Positions 9,946 through 20,637 of a stretch of 64,000 bases of DNA are shown here, in pieces (position 1 is the first letter of the stretch; each line of letters starts with the position of its first letter). The stretch comes from Branchipolynoe longqiensis. Taxonomy: Eukaryota > Annelida > Polychaeta > Phyllodocida > Polynoidae. The stretch covers positions 2,294,001-2,358,000 of the forward strand of contig CM059203.1 in the NCBI GenBank assembly GCA_030323885.1, written 5' to 3'. Below the pieces are notes generated by a model that saw only the letters and a list, made by a program, of their open reading frames with translations, was not told where the DNA came from and made no database searches. A program made the position numbers and the translations under genes.

Positions 9946-10282
9946 ATCAGAGAACCCCGATTTAGCGACACCTTCCTTTTTTCAGGACGACATTTCATGG
10001 ACCCCATAGAGTGCGTTATAATTGAGTTTAACATGTTATAGTGGGGTTTATCTGTATCTCAATTTGTGAAGCAATTGATATTTCTATATCATGAATAGTC
10101 TAATTTGATAAGCCACAGTGAAAATTCATTATATGGAGCGCATGGTAAGATCATTTGATAAAGAACTATATATTCAGGTGACTTCATATGACTACTACTA
10201 CTAGTAGTAGTAGTAATGCTACTTCCATCATATCTCGCACGAGAAGCAGACACTCTAACCACTAGGCAATGCCGTCCATGGC

Positions 10283-10622
10283 CACAATCGTGTTTGTTGG
10301 TTGTTGGAGTTCTACGTCCTGGCAACATCTAAGGTCATGTCAGGATGGGTACCAACTTGTGACAGTGCACACTCATGGTGACTTTATAGTGCTGGCCCAC
10401 TGGGAAATCAGGCCACCTGCACCATGGCCCGATATCCCACTCAGTCACATTATCCTGACACTGAGTTAACCAGTCCTTGCTCTTATCCTATTAATGCCGA
10501 GTACTAGGCTAGGAAGTGACAAGTATCAATTTTGTAAGTCATTGGCTTGACTCGACCGAGAACCAAACGCCGGACACTCCGCATGCGAGGCCTGCGCTCT
10601 ACCAATTCGGCCTCCACACCCG
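10283..10622 (-). mobile_element. SINE-A, full length
   Basis: From GTTGTTGGAGTTCTACGTCC (tail) to a head ending in the complement of a GGCCGAATTGGTAGAGC A box near 10600. Confidence 0.85.
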
Positions 10623-10825
10623 GTTATACAATCTTGAGATTTGGCTGACTGCGCAAGGCATCACTTGTTACCAGTGGTTATTCACGACACTGGTACCAGC
10701 ATCACTGCACAATATGCTAGTGTGGGAGGGTGTATGGGTGTGGAATGTGGAATGTGGGATGCTGGTCATTGAAGGAAGTCCCGGGTACCTGGTTCATGAG
10801 ATGAAACATTTAATTGTGATGTCGT

Positions 10826-11224
10826 AGTCTGGTTCCCGGGCCTTTCTTGTAGTCTGGTTCCCAGGCTTTAAACAAATTATTTTTGTATCAAGTTTGGTAC
10901 GCGAGACTTTTTGGAGTCTGGCATCTGGGTCATTCTTCCAGTCTGGTACCCAGGCCATTCGTCTAGTCTGGTACCCCGGCCATTCTCTAGTTTGGCACCT
11001 AGGCCGTTCTTCCAGTCTGGTACCCATCCGATTATTCCATTATGGCACCCAGGTTATTCTTCCAATCTGGTACCTGGGCCCTTCATGATCTCTGGTTTCT
11101 CCGCCCATCTTCCAGTCTTGTTCCCTAGCCCTTCTGTCAGTCCGGCTCCCAGACCTACCTTCCAGTCTGGTTCCCAACAATTTGTGTGCATGCAGTCTGG
11201 TACTCGGCCATTCTTGTAGTCTGG
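10826..11224. repeat. Minisatellite, ~24-27-bp unit
   Basis: Diverged units such as AGTCTGGTACCCAGGCC and ATTCTTCC repeat about 15 times. The array ends exactly where the TIR element at 11227 begins. Confidence 0.85.
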
Positions 11225-11226
11225 TT

Positions 11227-11719
11227 CCGGTGTTGCGGTTTCCGCGGCACACCAGTTTGCGAAAGACACATCGCTTCTGCGCATGCGTCAAAATCGAACA
11301 GCATCGTCACTAACCTTATAAATTTAATATAATGTTTTTGGTAAAGATGTTTTCTATATGTGTACCAAACGATTTGTTTCTAGGTGGTGTGGTTTTAGAG
11401 ATATTTCACTTTTCCTGTATTTTCTGTATGAACATTGCTTACGACCATTGACAATGCCTTGAGTTTGACGGTACACGCAGTGCAAAACGTTAGTTTTATT
11501 CAAAAGTAATAGAAATCCAGAACCCCAACAGTATCAATTTAATAGAGTTTTTTTGGTAAACATGTTTTTTATATGTGTGCCAAGTGATTTGTTTCTGGGT
11601 GGTGTAATTTGAGAGATATTTGACTTTTTCTGTATGAAGATTTGCTCACGGCCATTGACAATGCATTTGAATGGATGTGTCCCTGGCAAACTGGTGTGTC
11701 GCGGAAACCGCAACACCGG
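11227..11719. mobile_element. TIR element E2 with tandem core units
   Basis: Inverted ends of about 35 bp start CCGGTGTTGCGGTTTCCGCG and include CACACCAGTTTGC. They are related to the E1 ends. The inside carries two reverse-oriented core units (CATTGACAATGCCTTGAG at about 11445) like those at 3447 and 30357. Confidence 0.8.
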
Positions 11720-11753
11720 CGTCCCTGGTATCACATCTTGTCTCACTCGTTAA

Positions 11754-12662
11754 AGCTGCATAGTCCGATGATAACATCAAATTTTCAAAACCAAAACAAT
11801 TATCTAGATTTGATTCTACATATCTAACCTTAATACTGGTGCACTTATTAAACAGTTGTAGTTGTTGCCACACATAAGGGAATACGGAGGGAATTGAATA
11901 GAAGATGTTGCCGCAGAAGGCTATGGTGTCAGAGTTTTGGCAAGCTTGCCAAAATTAATTTGGCATGTTTGTACTTCAAATATCTCAAAAGTTAACCACT
12001 TAAAATAAAAGTTACTTCAAGCTAAAGGCCCTGTCACACTGCGACGTATGGCGGCGCCGTGTGCGTAATGTGTCGAAATAATTTGAAAATAAAAATAGGT
12101 CGAGATACGGCGACCTATGCCGAGCGTACTCGACATATGCCCAACCTATACGTAACCTATGATGCTGTATGCCAACGTGTTCGTCAAAATTTGCATAGGT
12201 CGGCATATGCTAAGGCCATACGTCGTAGTATGACAGACAGCCAACACGCTGGGCATACACTCGCCGTACGCTCGCAATACGCTAGGGCTATGCCAGCACA
12301 TTAGACATAAGCTAGGCATACGCTATATACGCCAGAGATACGCGGAGGGCGCAGGTTCAACGTACAGCTAATCTATGCTGACCTACCCCTAACTTATGCG
12401 TAACCTATGCCATCGTACATCCAACGTATGAGAAACGTATGAGCCACACACCGGCATAGGTTAAAAATGTTGAACATGCGCAAAAAAGTGTTGGCGACTC
12501 GACCTACGCCGACGTGTTGGTCGAAAAGAGCATACGTCGGCATACGCTAACGCCATAGGTCATAGTGTGACAGCCCCATAAAGTACGGTACATTATAACG
12601 ATCAACCTAATGTATTTTTCTCAGAAAATGTCGGAAACTGAAAAGCATCGGATTATGCAACT
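11754..12662 (+). mobile_element. MITE-A split by a nested TIR element
   Basis: TTAA flanks both ends. The left half runs AGCTGCATAGTCCGATG to GTTACTTCAAG. The right half resumes AGTACGGTACATTATAACG and ends GGATTATGCAACT. Removing 12026-12577 and one TSD copy restores a typical MITE-A. Confidence 0.85.
12026..12577. mobile_element. GTCACAC-type TIR element nested in MITE-A
   Basis: The ends are AGGCCCTGTCACACTGCGAC and AGTGTGACAGCCCC. The flanks CTAA and ATAA sit where MITE-A has one NTAA. The interior is full of short TACG and CATAC repeats like those in 9376-9862. Confidence 0.8.
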
Positions 12663-12744
12663 TTAATTATTGGGCGTGATAAATGCGCATATATAGCACG
12701 ATCTATTTAAACCACAATACAGCACCTTTGTGATTGAAGGGGAG

Positions 12745-12880
12745 GGGGGGGGGACAACATGCCTGGGACTCGAACCTACATTCCTGCCATTCCGGCATGG
12801 GATGGCCCGATAAGATGAGCCCCCATCAGGAACGTCGTGGGAACGGAACACAGGGCCACTCAAACCAACTATTTACTAAA
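12745..12880 (-). other. tRNA-like sequence, degenerate
   Basis: On the minus strand GTAGGTTCGAGTCCCAGGC resembles a tRNA T-arm/B box, with GGGCTCATCTTATCGGG upstream. No closed cloverleaf could be drawn, so it is probably a SINE head. Confidence 0.4.
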
Positions 12881-12881
12881 T

Positions 12882-13075
12882 TGATATGTATCACTACCTA
12901 GTCTGGTGCTCGGCATTACTAGGATAGGGCAATGACTGGTTAGCTTAGTATCAGGATAATGCGACTGAGTGGAATATAGGGTCAGTCGGGTCTCCCAGTG
13001 GGGCAGCACTATAAAGTCGCTATGAGTGCACACTGTCACAAGTCGGTACCGGTCCTGATGTTGATAGGATGTAAA
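12882..13075 (+). mobile_element. SINE-A, 5'-truncated
   Basis: Starts TATGTATCACTACCTAG, includes GGGGCAGCACTATAAAG, and ends with a shortened tail. Confidence 0.75.
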
Positions 13076-13084
13076 ACCCCATAA

Positions 13085-13412
13085 ACCAGACGGGATGGCC
13101 GAATGAGTTAGAGCGTCCGTCTCCCGTGTTGGGAGACCATGGGATCGTGGGTTCGAACCCTGGTCGAGTCAAACCAATGACTTAAAAATTTATACTTGTC
13201 GCTTCCTAGCTAGGCGCTCGACATTATTAGGATACGGCAAGGACTGGTTGGCCCAGTGTCAGGATAATGTGACTGAGTGGGATATCAGGTCATGGTGCTG
13301 GTGGCCTGGTCTCCAAGTGGGGCAGCACTATAAAAGTTGCCATGAGTGCACACTGTCACAAGTCGGTACCCATCCTGATATGACCTTAGATGTTGCTAGG
13401 ATGTAAAACAAC
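13085..13412 (+). mobile_element. SINE-A, full length (CAGACGGG head)
   Basis: The head CAGACGGGATGGCCGAATG, GAGTTAGAGCGTCCGTC and GGGTTCGAACCCTGG has clear A and B boxes resembling a type II (Leu/Ser-like) tRNA. Body and tail are complete. Confidence 0.85.
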
Positions 13413-13695
13413 AAACAAACAAAACCCCATACACAAACAACTAGACATGCACATATCTGTACTGTCCCACTGACGCCCCCATGCCCACATGACAGTGAGA
13501 TTGACTCCACACACATAAAGCTACGTAATGCAGGTTGACACTGACAGCATTCCCACAGTCTGCCTAACCAGGCGCACTGTCAATTAGTGACAGCGCGCCC
13601 CCACTGTCACCACCAGTCGATCACTATTTACCTGTCAACTTTGGACAACCGTGAACATTACGCCCTTATAAACATCTCTGCATAATTGAGCCAGA

Positions 13696-13757
13696 CTAGG
13701 GTTTGTTTGTTGTTGTTTTACGTCCTAGCAACATCTAAGGTCATATCAGGACGGGCC
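13696..13757 (-). mobile_element. SINE-A tail fragment
   Basis: TTTTACGTCCTAGCAAC, CATCTAAGGTCATATC and AGGACGG only. Confidence 0.65.
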
Positions 13758-13835
13758 AGACTAGGGTAATTTAAAGTGGTACGCACAAGAGCAAGAGCAC
13801 CGCCCCTTAAAGATGGGGGGGCATACTTGGTTTGT

Positions 13836-14152
13836 TGTATATTGTGGGGTTTAACGTCCTAGCTCATATCAAGATGGGTACCCACTTGTGACAGTTCGCA
13901 CCCATGGCAACTTTATAGTGCTGCCCCACTGGGAAATCAGGCTGCCGGCACCAAGACCCGATATCCCACTCATTGACATTATCCTGACACTGAGCTAACC
14001 AGACTTTGTCCTATCCTAATAATGACAAGCGCCAGGCTAGGACGCAAAAGTATCAATTTAATAAGTCATTGGTTTGACCCAACCGGGAACTGAACTCCTG
14101 ATTTCCCGCATGCGATGCCCACGCTCTACTGATTCGGCCACCGCGCCCAGTG
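13836..14152 (-). mobile_element. SINE-A, nearly full length
   Basis: Starts at a shortened tail (GTCCTAGCTCATATC) and continues through the body to a head ending GCCACCGCGCCCAG. Confidence 0.8.
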
Positions 14153-14257
14153 GACTACCATGAACACTACGCCCTTATAAACATGTCGGCGTAATTGGAC
14201 AAGACAAGGGTCATTTAAAGAGACACAAGACACAAGAGCACTGTGCATTAAACTTAA

Positions 14258-14570
14258 AGACCAGTCACACATCACCGGATTGAGCAGCGGGCAGAATTGT
14301 CTAGTCCGGGTGTCATAAGTATCAAAATGTATTAACATGTGTCAAAATGATGCGATATGGGGTCAAAGGCCGCTGGATGAACGGACATGAACGGATAGCC
14401 AACGGACGAAACAAACTCAAACCGGACAAGAACCATAGACGTCAATCCAGTGGCATCCATTCCAAGTTTTGTGCATGTTCACAACTTGTACGGACACAAA
14501 CCAGACTATCAACCCACTTTGTTCAGTTTCTTTCCGTTTCCCTCCAATCCGGTGATGTGTGAGAGGGGCT
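14258..14570. mobile_element. TTAA-type MITE (CCGGATTG family)
   Basis: TTAA at 14254-14257 and 14571-14574 flanks inverted ends with CACACATCACCGGATTG on the left and CAATCCGGTGATGTGTG on the right. It resembles 56404-56712 and the right part of 62735-62873. Confidence 0.85.
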
Positions 14571-14574
14571 TTAA

Positions 14575-14732
14575 GCATCAGACTAATGTGACTGAGTGGG
14601 ATATCGGGTCATGGTGCTGATGGCCTGGTCTCCCAATGGGGCAACACTATAAAGTCACCATGAGTGCGCTGTCAAAAGTCGGTACCCATCCGAATATGAC
14701 CTTAGATGTTGCCAGGACTTAAAACTCCAACA
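14575..14732 (+). mobile_element. SINE-A 3' half
   Basis: Begins TAATGTGACTGAGTGGG and ends CCAGGACTTAAAACTCC. The preceding MITE sits against its truncated end. Confidence 0.75.
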
Positions 14733-14839
14733 AACAAATAAAGCATAAATGGTCCAGTTAGAGCATACACTTCTCGTCTGTCTAATAATGTAATATAAGC
14801 AGAGTCAAAGAGTCAAGAAGCGAAAAGGCTAGTAAAAGT

Positions 14840-15035
14840 GGCACTTGTCGCTACCTGAACTGACACTTGGCATTACTAGGATAGGGAAGTCACTGGCTGG
14901 TTCAGTTACTGGATAGAGTGAATGAGTGGGATATTGGGTCGTGGTGCTAGTGAACTAGTAGTAGTCCAAGGGGTAGTACCAGGAAGGCAACCCACAAGGA
15001 ATGTAACCTGTCATGTTGCTAGGACATGAATCTAC
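14840..15035 (+). mobile_element. SINE-A, strongly diverged
   Basis: ACTTGTCGCTACCTGAAC, GGCATTACTAGGATAGGG and TGTTGCTAGGACATGAA keep the family order with many changes. Confidence 0.6.
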
Positions 15036-15135
15036 ATTCAAGTGCGAGAGACGAATGAAACTGATTGATTGATTGATTTGTGGTTGCTTTATGCCACCAC
15101 AGAAAAGTATTGATGGCCAGATTTGTTATTGTTTG

Positions 15136-15464
15136 TTGTGGGTTTTACATCCTAGCAACATCTAAGGTCATATCAGGACTGGCACCGACTTGTGACAGTA
15201 CGCCCTCATGGCGATTTTATAGTGCTGCCCCACTGGGAAATCAGGCCGCCGGCACCATGTCCCGATATCCCACTCGGTCACATTATCCTGACACCGAGCT
15301 AACCAGTCCTTGCCCTATCCTAATAATGCGCCGAGCACCAGGCTAGGAAGCGACAAGTATACATTTTTAAGTCATTGGTTTGACTTGACCAGGAACCAAA
15401 CTCGCTAACTCGCGATCTTCTGCACGCGAGGCCTGTGCTCTACCGATTCGGCCACCGCGCCCAG
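15136..15464 (-). mobile_element. SINE-A, full length
   Basis: From GGGTTTTACATCCTAGC to GGCCACCGCGCCCAG. Preceded by a (GATT)n run at 15062-15077 and TTGTGGTTGCTTTATGCC. Confidence 0.85.
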
Positions 15465-15569
15465 TTCGATAGCCAGAAGTGTTAAACGTGTCTTGTCATA
15501 TACACTAAGTTATAGTATTATTCAACCATCGCTTTCATACAGAATATAAACCATTATAATCAAAGTAAT

Positions 15570-15690
15570 GGCGGACATTAAGACCGACTCATGGACATCA
15601 CTCTCACAGCAGAGAGCTAAATGGAGAGCGGCAGTCAAGTAATGAAAGCAGTCTTTGTCGCATCACGACCGACAGCATGATGATGATGAT
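15570..15690 (-). repeat. Dispersed repeat R1, end fragment
   Basis: CATTAAGACCGACTCATGG, CAGCAGAGAGCTAAATGG and (GAT)n match 930-1040 and 57060-57155. Confidence 0.75.
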
Positions 15691-15692
15691 GA

Positions 15693-15945
15693 ATGGCTTA
15701 CAAAATTGATACTTGCCACTATCCAGTCTGCAGCACAGCATTACTAGGATAGTAGGATATAGCAAGGTCTGGTTGCCTCAGTATCGGGATAATGGAACTG
15801 AGTGGGATATCGAAACATGGTGCCACCAATGGTGCGGTATCGCAGTGGGACAGCACTATCAAGTCACCACGAGTGTGCATTGACAAGGCTCTGGTGCACG
15901 TCCTGATTTGACCTTAGATGTTGCTAGAACGCAAAACCCCCAAAT
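15693..15945 (+). mobile_element. SINE-A, diverged, head lost
   Basis: AATGGCTTACAAAATTG, AGCATTACTAGGATAG and ACCTTAGATGTTGCTAG mark the family. Confidence 0.7.
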
Positions 15946-16192
15946 ACAAATGTATCCACCTCCAAACTAAACGTGGTGATTCAATACGGACGCTGGGCTC
16001 ATTTCTTTTTAATTTTAAAGATTTTTTTGGTGGTCGGGTGGGTGGGTGGAGTTTGCTACTCGGACTGACTGGTGTCCATGTTTGTGGCTGAGTGCGGCTG
16101 TGAATGTTAATGTTGCCATTGTCTCGTGTCAGTGACATTGTCATGCAGCTAATTATCATGTTATTATACCCCCAGCACCGCAGTCTTGTTCA

Positions 16193-16193
<1 letters not shown>

Positions 16194-16223
<30 letters not shown>

Positions 16224-16288
16224 GTATGTGTGGTGTGTGTGTGTCGGGGTGAGAACAGAGGTGGTGGTGGGGGGGGGGAGGGGGGCAG
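16194..16288. repeat. (GT)n and G-rich microsatellite
   Basis: A GT run of about 30 bp, then GTGGTATGTGTGGTG and a G-run. Confidence 0.9.
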
Positions 16289-16394
16289 TTGGTCTAGAGC
16301 TACCGGATTCCCTCGATTAGGAACCGGTATAAGAAATAAACAAATATTCTCAAAGCCAAAACTCTGACACCATAGGTTTCTGCAGTAACAGGTT

Positions 16395-16720
16395 GCAATT
16401 GTGGTGTTCTCTGTGGCTGAGTGGTTAGAGTGTCTGACTTTTTTCTAGGTCGGACTCCTAATCTGACGGTCGGTGGTTCGATTCCCCATGCCCCCACCTC
16501 TGCCAATTTGGATTTCCACCGCTGTGGATAACTTACAGCGTCATCAAAGGCCAGTTGCTCTCATACCATGTGTATGTGGGGTGGGAGGTTAAAAATCCCT
16601 TGGGTCGGTAAAAGTGTAGGCTCGGGCTTTCTATCGCCAAACTGTCTAATGGTGAAAACAAGTCTATTCAGACTTATCCTTGATAGGCAGTATAAATCTT
16701 CCAGAAAAAAAACAAAAAAA
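16395..16720 (+). mobile_element. SINE-B nested in MITE-A, 8-bp duplication
   Basis: AACAGGTT lies at 16387-16394 and again at 16721-16728, where uninterrupted MITE-A has it once. The SINE runs from TGTGGTGTTCTCTGTGGC-like sequence to an A-rich 3' end. Confidence 0.85.
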
Positions 16721-16804
16721 AACAGGTTCTGTTAAAACTTAAATTTCCTCAGTATTCCCTTCTGTGTGGTGACAAATGCTTAATAAGTGCAGCAGTATCT
16801 ATTA

Positions 16805-17219
16805 AATACCCCAGTCCACGAGAGCCAGCGTCCACCTCCTTACGACCAAAAGGTTGCCAACCTCCGAGGGTCCTACTCGATACATTGATTAAAAAACGCG
16901 GTCGGCTACCGCTTTGTCGGTGTAAAAGCTGGGTGTCTGTTTGGTTTTTGTCGTTCGCTCACAACCTGGCGCCGACCACACGACGAGCGCGACATTGCAT
17001 GTGTTGGCGCCGCCAACCACTGGCGACACCGGCCGACCACACTGGTTGCAAGTGCAACAGCTGCATCCTCGTGGCGACCAAACTTTCCGAAATGGTCGCT
17101 GGGAGGTCGGCGACCTCGCGGCACCAGCATGTAAGGAGGGCATAAAGCAGCTGTAAGGAGGACATATGGACATCGCAAATCGATCGTAAGCAAACGCAGG
17201 CCTCATGTGACTGGGTATT
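16805..17219. mobile_element. GTCAC-type TIR element nested in MITE-A
   Basis: The ends are AATACCCCAGTCCACGAG and CTCATGTGACTGGGTATT. It interrupts the block that reads CAGTATCTAAGTTAGATAT in other MITE-A copies. Its target duplication is ambiguous. Overlapping frames inside it are not homologous to anything I know. Confidence 0.75.
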
Positions 17220-17303
17220 AGTTAGATATATGTAGAATGAAATCTAGATAATTGTTTTGGTTTTGAAAATTTGACAAGTCAGCTTTTAGCTTTAGCCAAG
17301 TAC

Positions 17304-17372
17304 GGTGTCGTGGAGTGACTAAGGCTATTTATTCACTCGATAGATAAATAGCCATAGTCACTCCAACACACC
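17304..17372. repeat. Short foldback hairpin
   Basis: GGAGTGACTAAGGCTATTT plus AT (17312-17332) pairs with 17344-17364 with one mismatch in 21 bp around an 11-nt loop. Pairing extends outward through GGTGT and ACACC. Confidence 0.85.
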
Positions 17373-17407
17373 ACAAATCAAATAACTGCTTCCTTCGAAT
17401 AATTACA

Positions 17408-17480
17408 CCGGCTGGGATGGCCTAATGGCTACAGTACTTGACTCCCTTGCGGGAGGTCATGCATTCAATTCTCACTACTG
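17408..17480 (+). mobile_element. tRNA-like SINE head
   Basis: GGGATGGCCTAATGGCTAC and CATTCAATTCTCAC have A- and B-box spacing. No known body follows. Confidence 0.45.
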
Positions 17481-17525
17481 GAGAGAACAATCTAATAAAA
17501 TAAAAAGTGTGGTGTACTGGGATTC

Positions 17526-17555
17526 TCAAATAATAATAATAATAATAATAATAAA
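17526..17555. repeat. (AAT)n microsatellite
   Basis: About nine AAT units. A second, interrupted AAT/AAC-rich stretch lies at 18010-18073. Confidence 0.9.
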
Positions 17556-17681
17556 AATGTTATTAAAAAAGGGAAAAAAAAGAAGCTTGCGGCAGTCTAG
17601 TTAAGTGAATACGGTAACAACAATAACAAAAGGGGACCTACCCTCATATCCATGAACAAATAAGGCAGTGTGACTTAGTGT

Positions 17682-17990
17682 TTGTTGTAAGGTCATATCA
17701 GGATGGGTACCGACTTGTGACAGTGCGCACTCATGGCGACTTTATAGTGCTGTCCCACTGGGAAACCAGGCCGCCAGCACCATGACCTGGTATACCACTC
17801 AGTCACATTATCCTGACACTGAGCACACCAGTCCTTGCCCTGTCCTAATAATGCCGAGCGCCTGGCTAGGAAGTGACAAGTATCAATTTTTAAGTCATTG
17901 GTTTGACTCGACCAGGGTTCGAACCCACGACCCCACGATCTACCAGCAAGGGAGATGGACGCTCTAACTCATTCAGCCATCCCGTCTGGT
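17682..17990 (-). mobile_element. SINE-A, tail partly deleted
   Basis: Starts TTGTAAGGTCATATCAGG, lacking the outermost tail, and runs to the head GCCATCCCGTCTGG. Confidence 0.8.
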
Positions 17991-18187
17991 CGTGATCTAG
18001 TGTGATAGGCTAATAATAAAAACAATAAAATAACAATAATAATAACGATAACAATAATAATAATTATAATAAAGGACAAACTTGTGGGAGTCTAGTCAAG
18101 TGAATACGGTACAGAATATGGAAGCTGCAATTTGCAGTGCACGGCCATCTATAAATGTAACGTTTTTCCGGTGAACTCCAAATGGAA

Positions 18188-18306
18188 GGATCTCTCCCTC
18201 CTCCCTCTCTCTCTCCCCCCTCTCTCCCCTCTCTCTCACTCTCTCTCTCACTCTCTCTCTCTCTCACTCTCTCTCTCTATGAGACTCTCTCTCTCTCTCT
18301 CTCTCT
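18188..18306. repeat. (CT)n microsatellite
   Basis: Long CT runs with CACTCTCTC and CCCCTCTC interruptions. Confidence 0.95.
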
Positions 18307-18326
18307 TTTGAAAGTGAGCAGAGTAA

Positions 18327-18524
18327 TGCTAGATACACACCTACCGTTTTTCCGCACCTACATACCGTATACGATCTAAAACTCAGTTTTAGGGCTAAAA
18401 CTGCTTCCTTACGATTGCGATTCGCGATTCGAAAAATGAATCGGCCCGTTTTCAGTTTTAAGTGGATCGGGTCAGGTCGAAAGTTTTAGTGCGCGAATCA
18501 TATACGGTAGGTGTGTACCTAGCA
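18327..18524. mobile_element. Harbinger-like MITE, TAA duplication
   Basis: The inverted ends TGCTAGATACACACCTACCG and its near complement at 18503-18524 differ by one base. TAA flanks both sides. A 3-bp TWA duplication is typical of PIF/Harbinger. Length is 198 bp. Confidence 0.8.
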
Positions 18525-18539
18525 TAACGGTTGGCTCAC

Positions 18540-19250
18540 GGTATAGGAGGCGGGGGAGAGTAGAGAATGCCCGCTCCGCAGCAAATAACATGGAAGATAA
18601 GATGGTTAGATAGAAAGATTTAAGGGGCTGCCTTTATTTATATCCACATAATTCCTGACCTATATAATAAATTATATAGGTCATATATATGCTGTATAAG
18701 AATTATAGGAGTATAATAACCTTGAATATCCCTCCTTTCCCTCATCACTCACTCAGCTCCGTGGACTGATGGAGTCTGTCCTAGTCATCTACTGCTCCGG
18801 CCTCCCCAACCCCAGATCCGATGGTGGCGCCACCACCCCTGCACACTGTAACCGCCACTCACTGTACATATATGTATGCACACACATATAGATATGTACA
18901 CACATGTGGGTCATTTTATGAAGGTATATCTTCTTTCTTTCATTTTTTCCTTATTTCTACTATTGAATATGATTAACCAGTCTTATACAACAAAATAATA
19001 AAAAATAAATAACTATATATAAAAAAAGAGTTAAATAACCAGCGTGGTTCGGAATGGCGAGGACATATCAACAACGTTGCCCCAGGCGTAGTGCACTTTT
19101 AGCGACCGCTTAGGCAGCAGCTCTCCAAGCACAACCTGGGTTAGCTCAAGGTGGGTGGCACCATTGCAGCCAGACTGCGATTGGAGAGTGACGGCTCCGC
19201 GTGACGGGTTGCGACGCACAGCGGATGTTTGGGACATTTGGTGACTGATT
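18540..19250. other. No gene recognised
   Basis: AT-rich centre with short palindromes (ATATAATAAATTATATAGG). A 68-codon minus-strand frame (19031-19237, start peptide MSQTSAVRRNPSRGAV) looks mildly protein-like but has no identifiable domain or exon context. Confidence 0.4.
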
Positions 19251-19254
19251 GGTT

Positions 19255-19822
19255 GGTTCGTTGGTTGGTGGGGTTTTACATCCTAGCAACATCTATGGTA
19301 TGTCATACCTACCTCTTGGGTCACCTTGATTTTGGTTGTTTGTTTGTTGTTGTTTTACGTCCTAGTATCCTGTAAGGTATTATCAGGATTAGTGACAGCG
19401 TGCACTCATGGCGATTGTTACGTCCTGGCAACATCTAAGGTTATATCAGGACAGGTACCGACTTGTGCCAGTGTGCACTCATGGTGACTTTATAGTGCTG
19501 TCCCACCGGGTGATTGATTGATGTTGATTGATTGGTGGTTTCTTTATGCCATGTCGGCAGCATAGGCCATATTCACGGCCTACCGGAGTGTCTGGGAGAC
19601 CAGGCCACCAGCACCATCACCATGACCCGATATCCGATACAGTAAACATTATCCTAACACTGAGCAAACCAGTCCTTGTCCTATCCTATTAATGCCGAGC
19701 ACCAGCCTAGGTAGCGACAAGTACCGATTTTGTAAGTCATTGGTTTGACTTGACCGGAACTCAAACTTCCTACCTTCCGCACGGGAAGCCTGTGCTCTAT
19801 CAATTCGGCCACCACATCAGGA
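19255..19822 (-). mobile_element. SINE-A copies with duplicated tails and a ~75-bp internal insert
   Basis: Three tail pieces lie at 19266-19295, 19345-19390 and 19418-19455. They lead into one body ending at a head near 19820. At 19510-19590 the body is split after GTCCCACCGGG by GATTGATTGATG, TGGTTTCTTTATGCC and GCCATATTCACGG. The same split occurs at 54031. Confidence 0.75.
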
Positions 19823-19896
19823 AGCTAGATTTGATGCTACATAGATTACTTATAAAGTGGCCCACTTGTTAAACATTTGTTGCTGTATAGAACGGA

Positions 19897-20625
19897 ATAC
19901 GAAAGCCCCAGTCACACCTACCCGGACGAGCCCCGGATTTTTAGCCGGACCACCCCCGGACTAGTCGCCCGGACTGTCCCGGACAGCCCCGGATAAAATG
20001 GCTATTTTGGTCATTTTTGGCCTCGCGGTCACACCTACACGGACTAGCCCCGGACCAGAGGCCGGATCGCCCCAGACTGAGCCATACCACCCTCCAGACT
20101 ACCCAGACCACCCCCAGTGTCCACAGAGTAGTCCCAGACTTGAAGTGGACGTGCTCCTGCTATATACAAAAACGGGGCTCATCCTGGACTGATCCGTGGT
20201 AAACCGGGCTATCCATGGTGATCCGTGGCTAATCCGTGCTCATCCGGCTTGTCAGGGTCTTATCTGGGCAGTCCGGGAGTGGTCCGTGGCTATGTCGGGG
20301 CTAGTCTGGGGCTGGTCCGGGTTAAACAGTGGCTAAAACGTGGCTCATCCGGTTTAAAAAAACACCTGGACCGCCCTGGACGGTACACGGACTACCCCCG
20401 GAGCACCCCCTGGACTACCCAGACCACCCTCGGATTACCCGCGGATCATCTTGGACGATGCCAGATCGAGCCCGGATCACAAAATTCCCCGGACCACCCG
20501 GATGTTATTAACATTTTAAAACATCCGGGGTGGACCCCAGATCAGGCTGGACCAGCCACGGATCACCAAGGACCAGCAACGGATGAGCCAAGGACCAGCC
20601 ACGGATGTTATTGTCGATGTTATCT
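19897..20625. mobile_element. GC-rich GTCACAC-type element with CCGGAC repeats
   Basis: It opens AAAGCCCCAGTCACACCTAC and GGACTAGCCCC. GGAC, CCGGA and GGACCA motifs then repeat for 700 bp, switching to the complementary sense (ATCCGTGG, GTCCGGG) at 20190-20345 and back. The right terminus is not found. Frames through it encode only repeat. Confidence 0.6.
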
Positions 20626-20637
20626 ACTTCTCCAGAC

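Larger units (their letters stand above)
16358..17275 (-). mobile_element. MITE-A host carrying two nested insertions
   Basis: Three separated MITE-A pieces (16358-16394, 16721-16804, 17220-17275) are collinear with intact copies: AACTCTGACACCATAG, then CTGTTAAAAC to AGTGCAGCAGTATC, then AGTTAGATATATG to TTTGAAAATTTGA. The outer TIR is missing or eroded on both sides. Confidence 0.8.

Noticed and set aside
13085..13165. Possible functional tRNA gene
   Set aside because: A and B boxes are present but the sequence continues as a SINE-A body, and dozens of equivalent heads exist. No clean cloverleaf with an anticodon stem.
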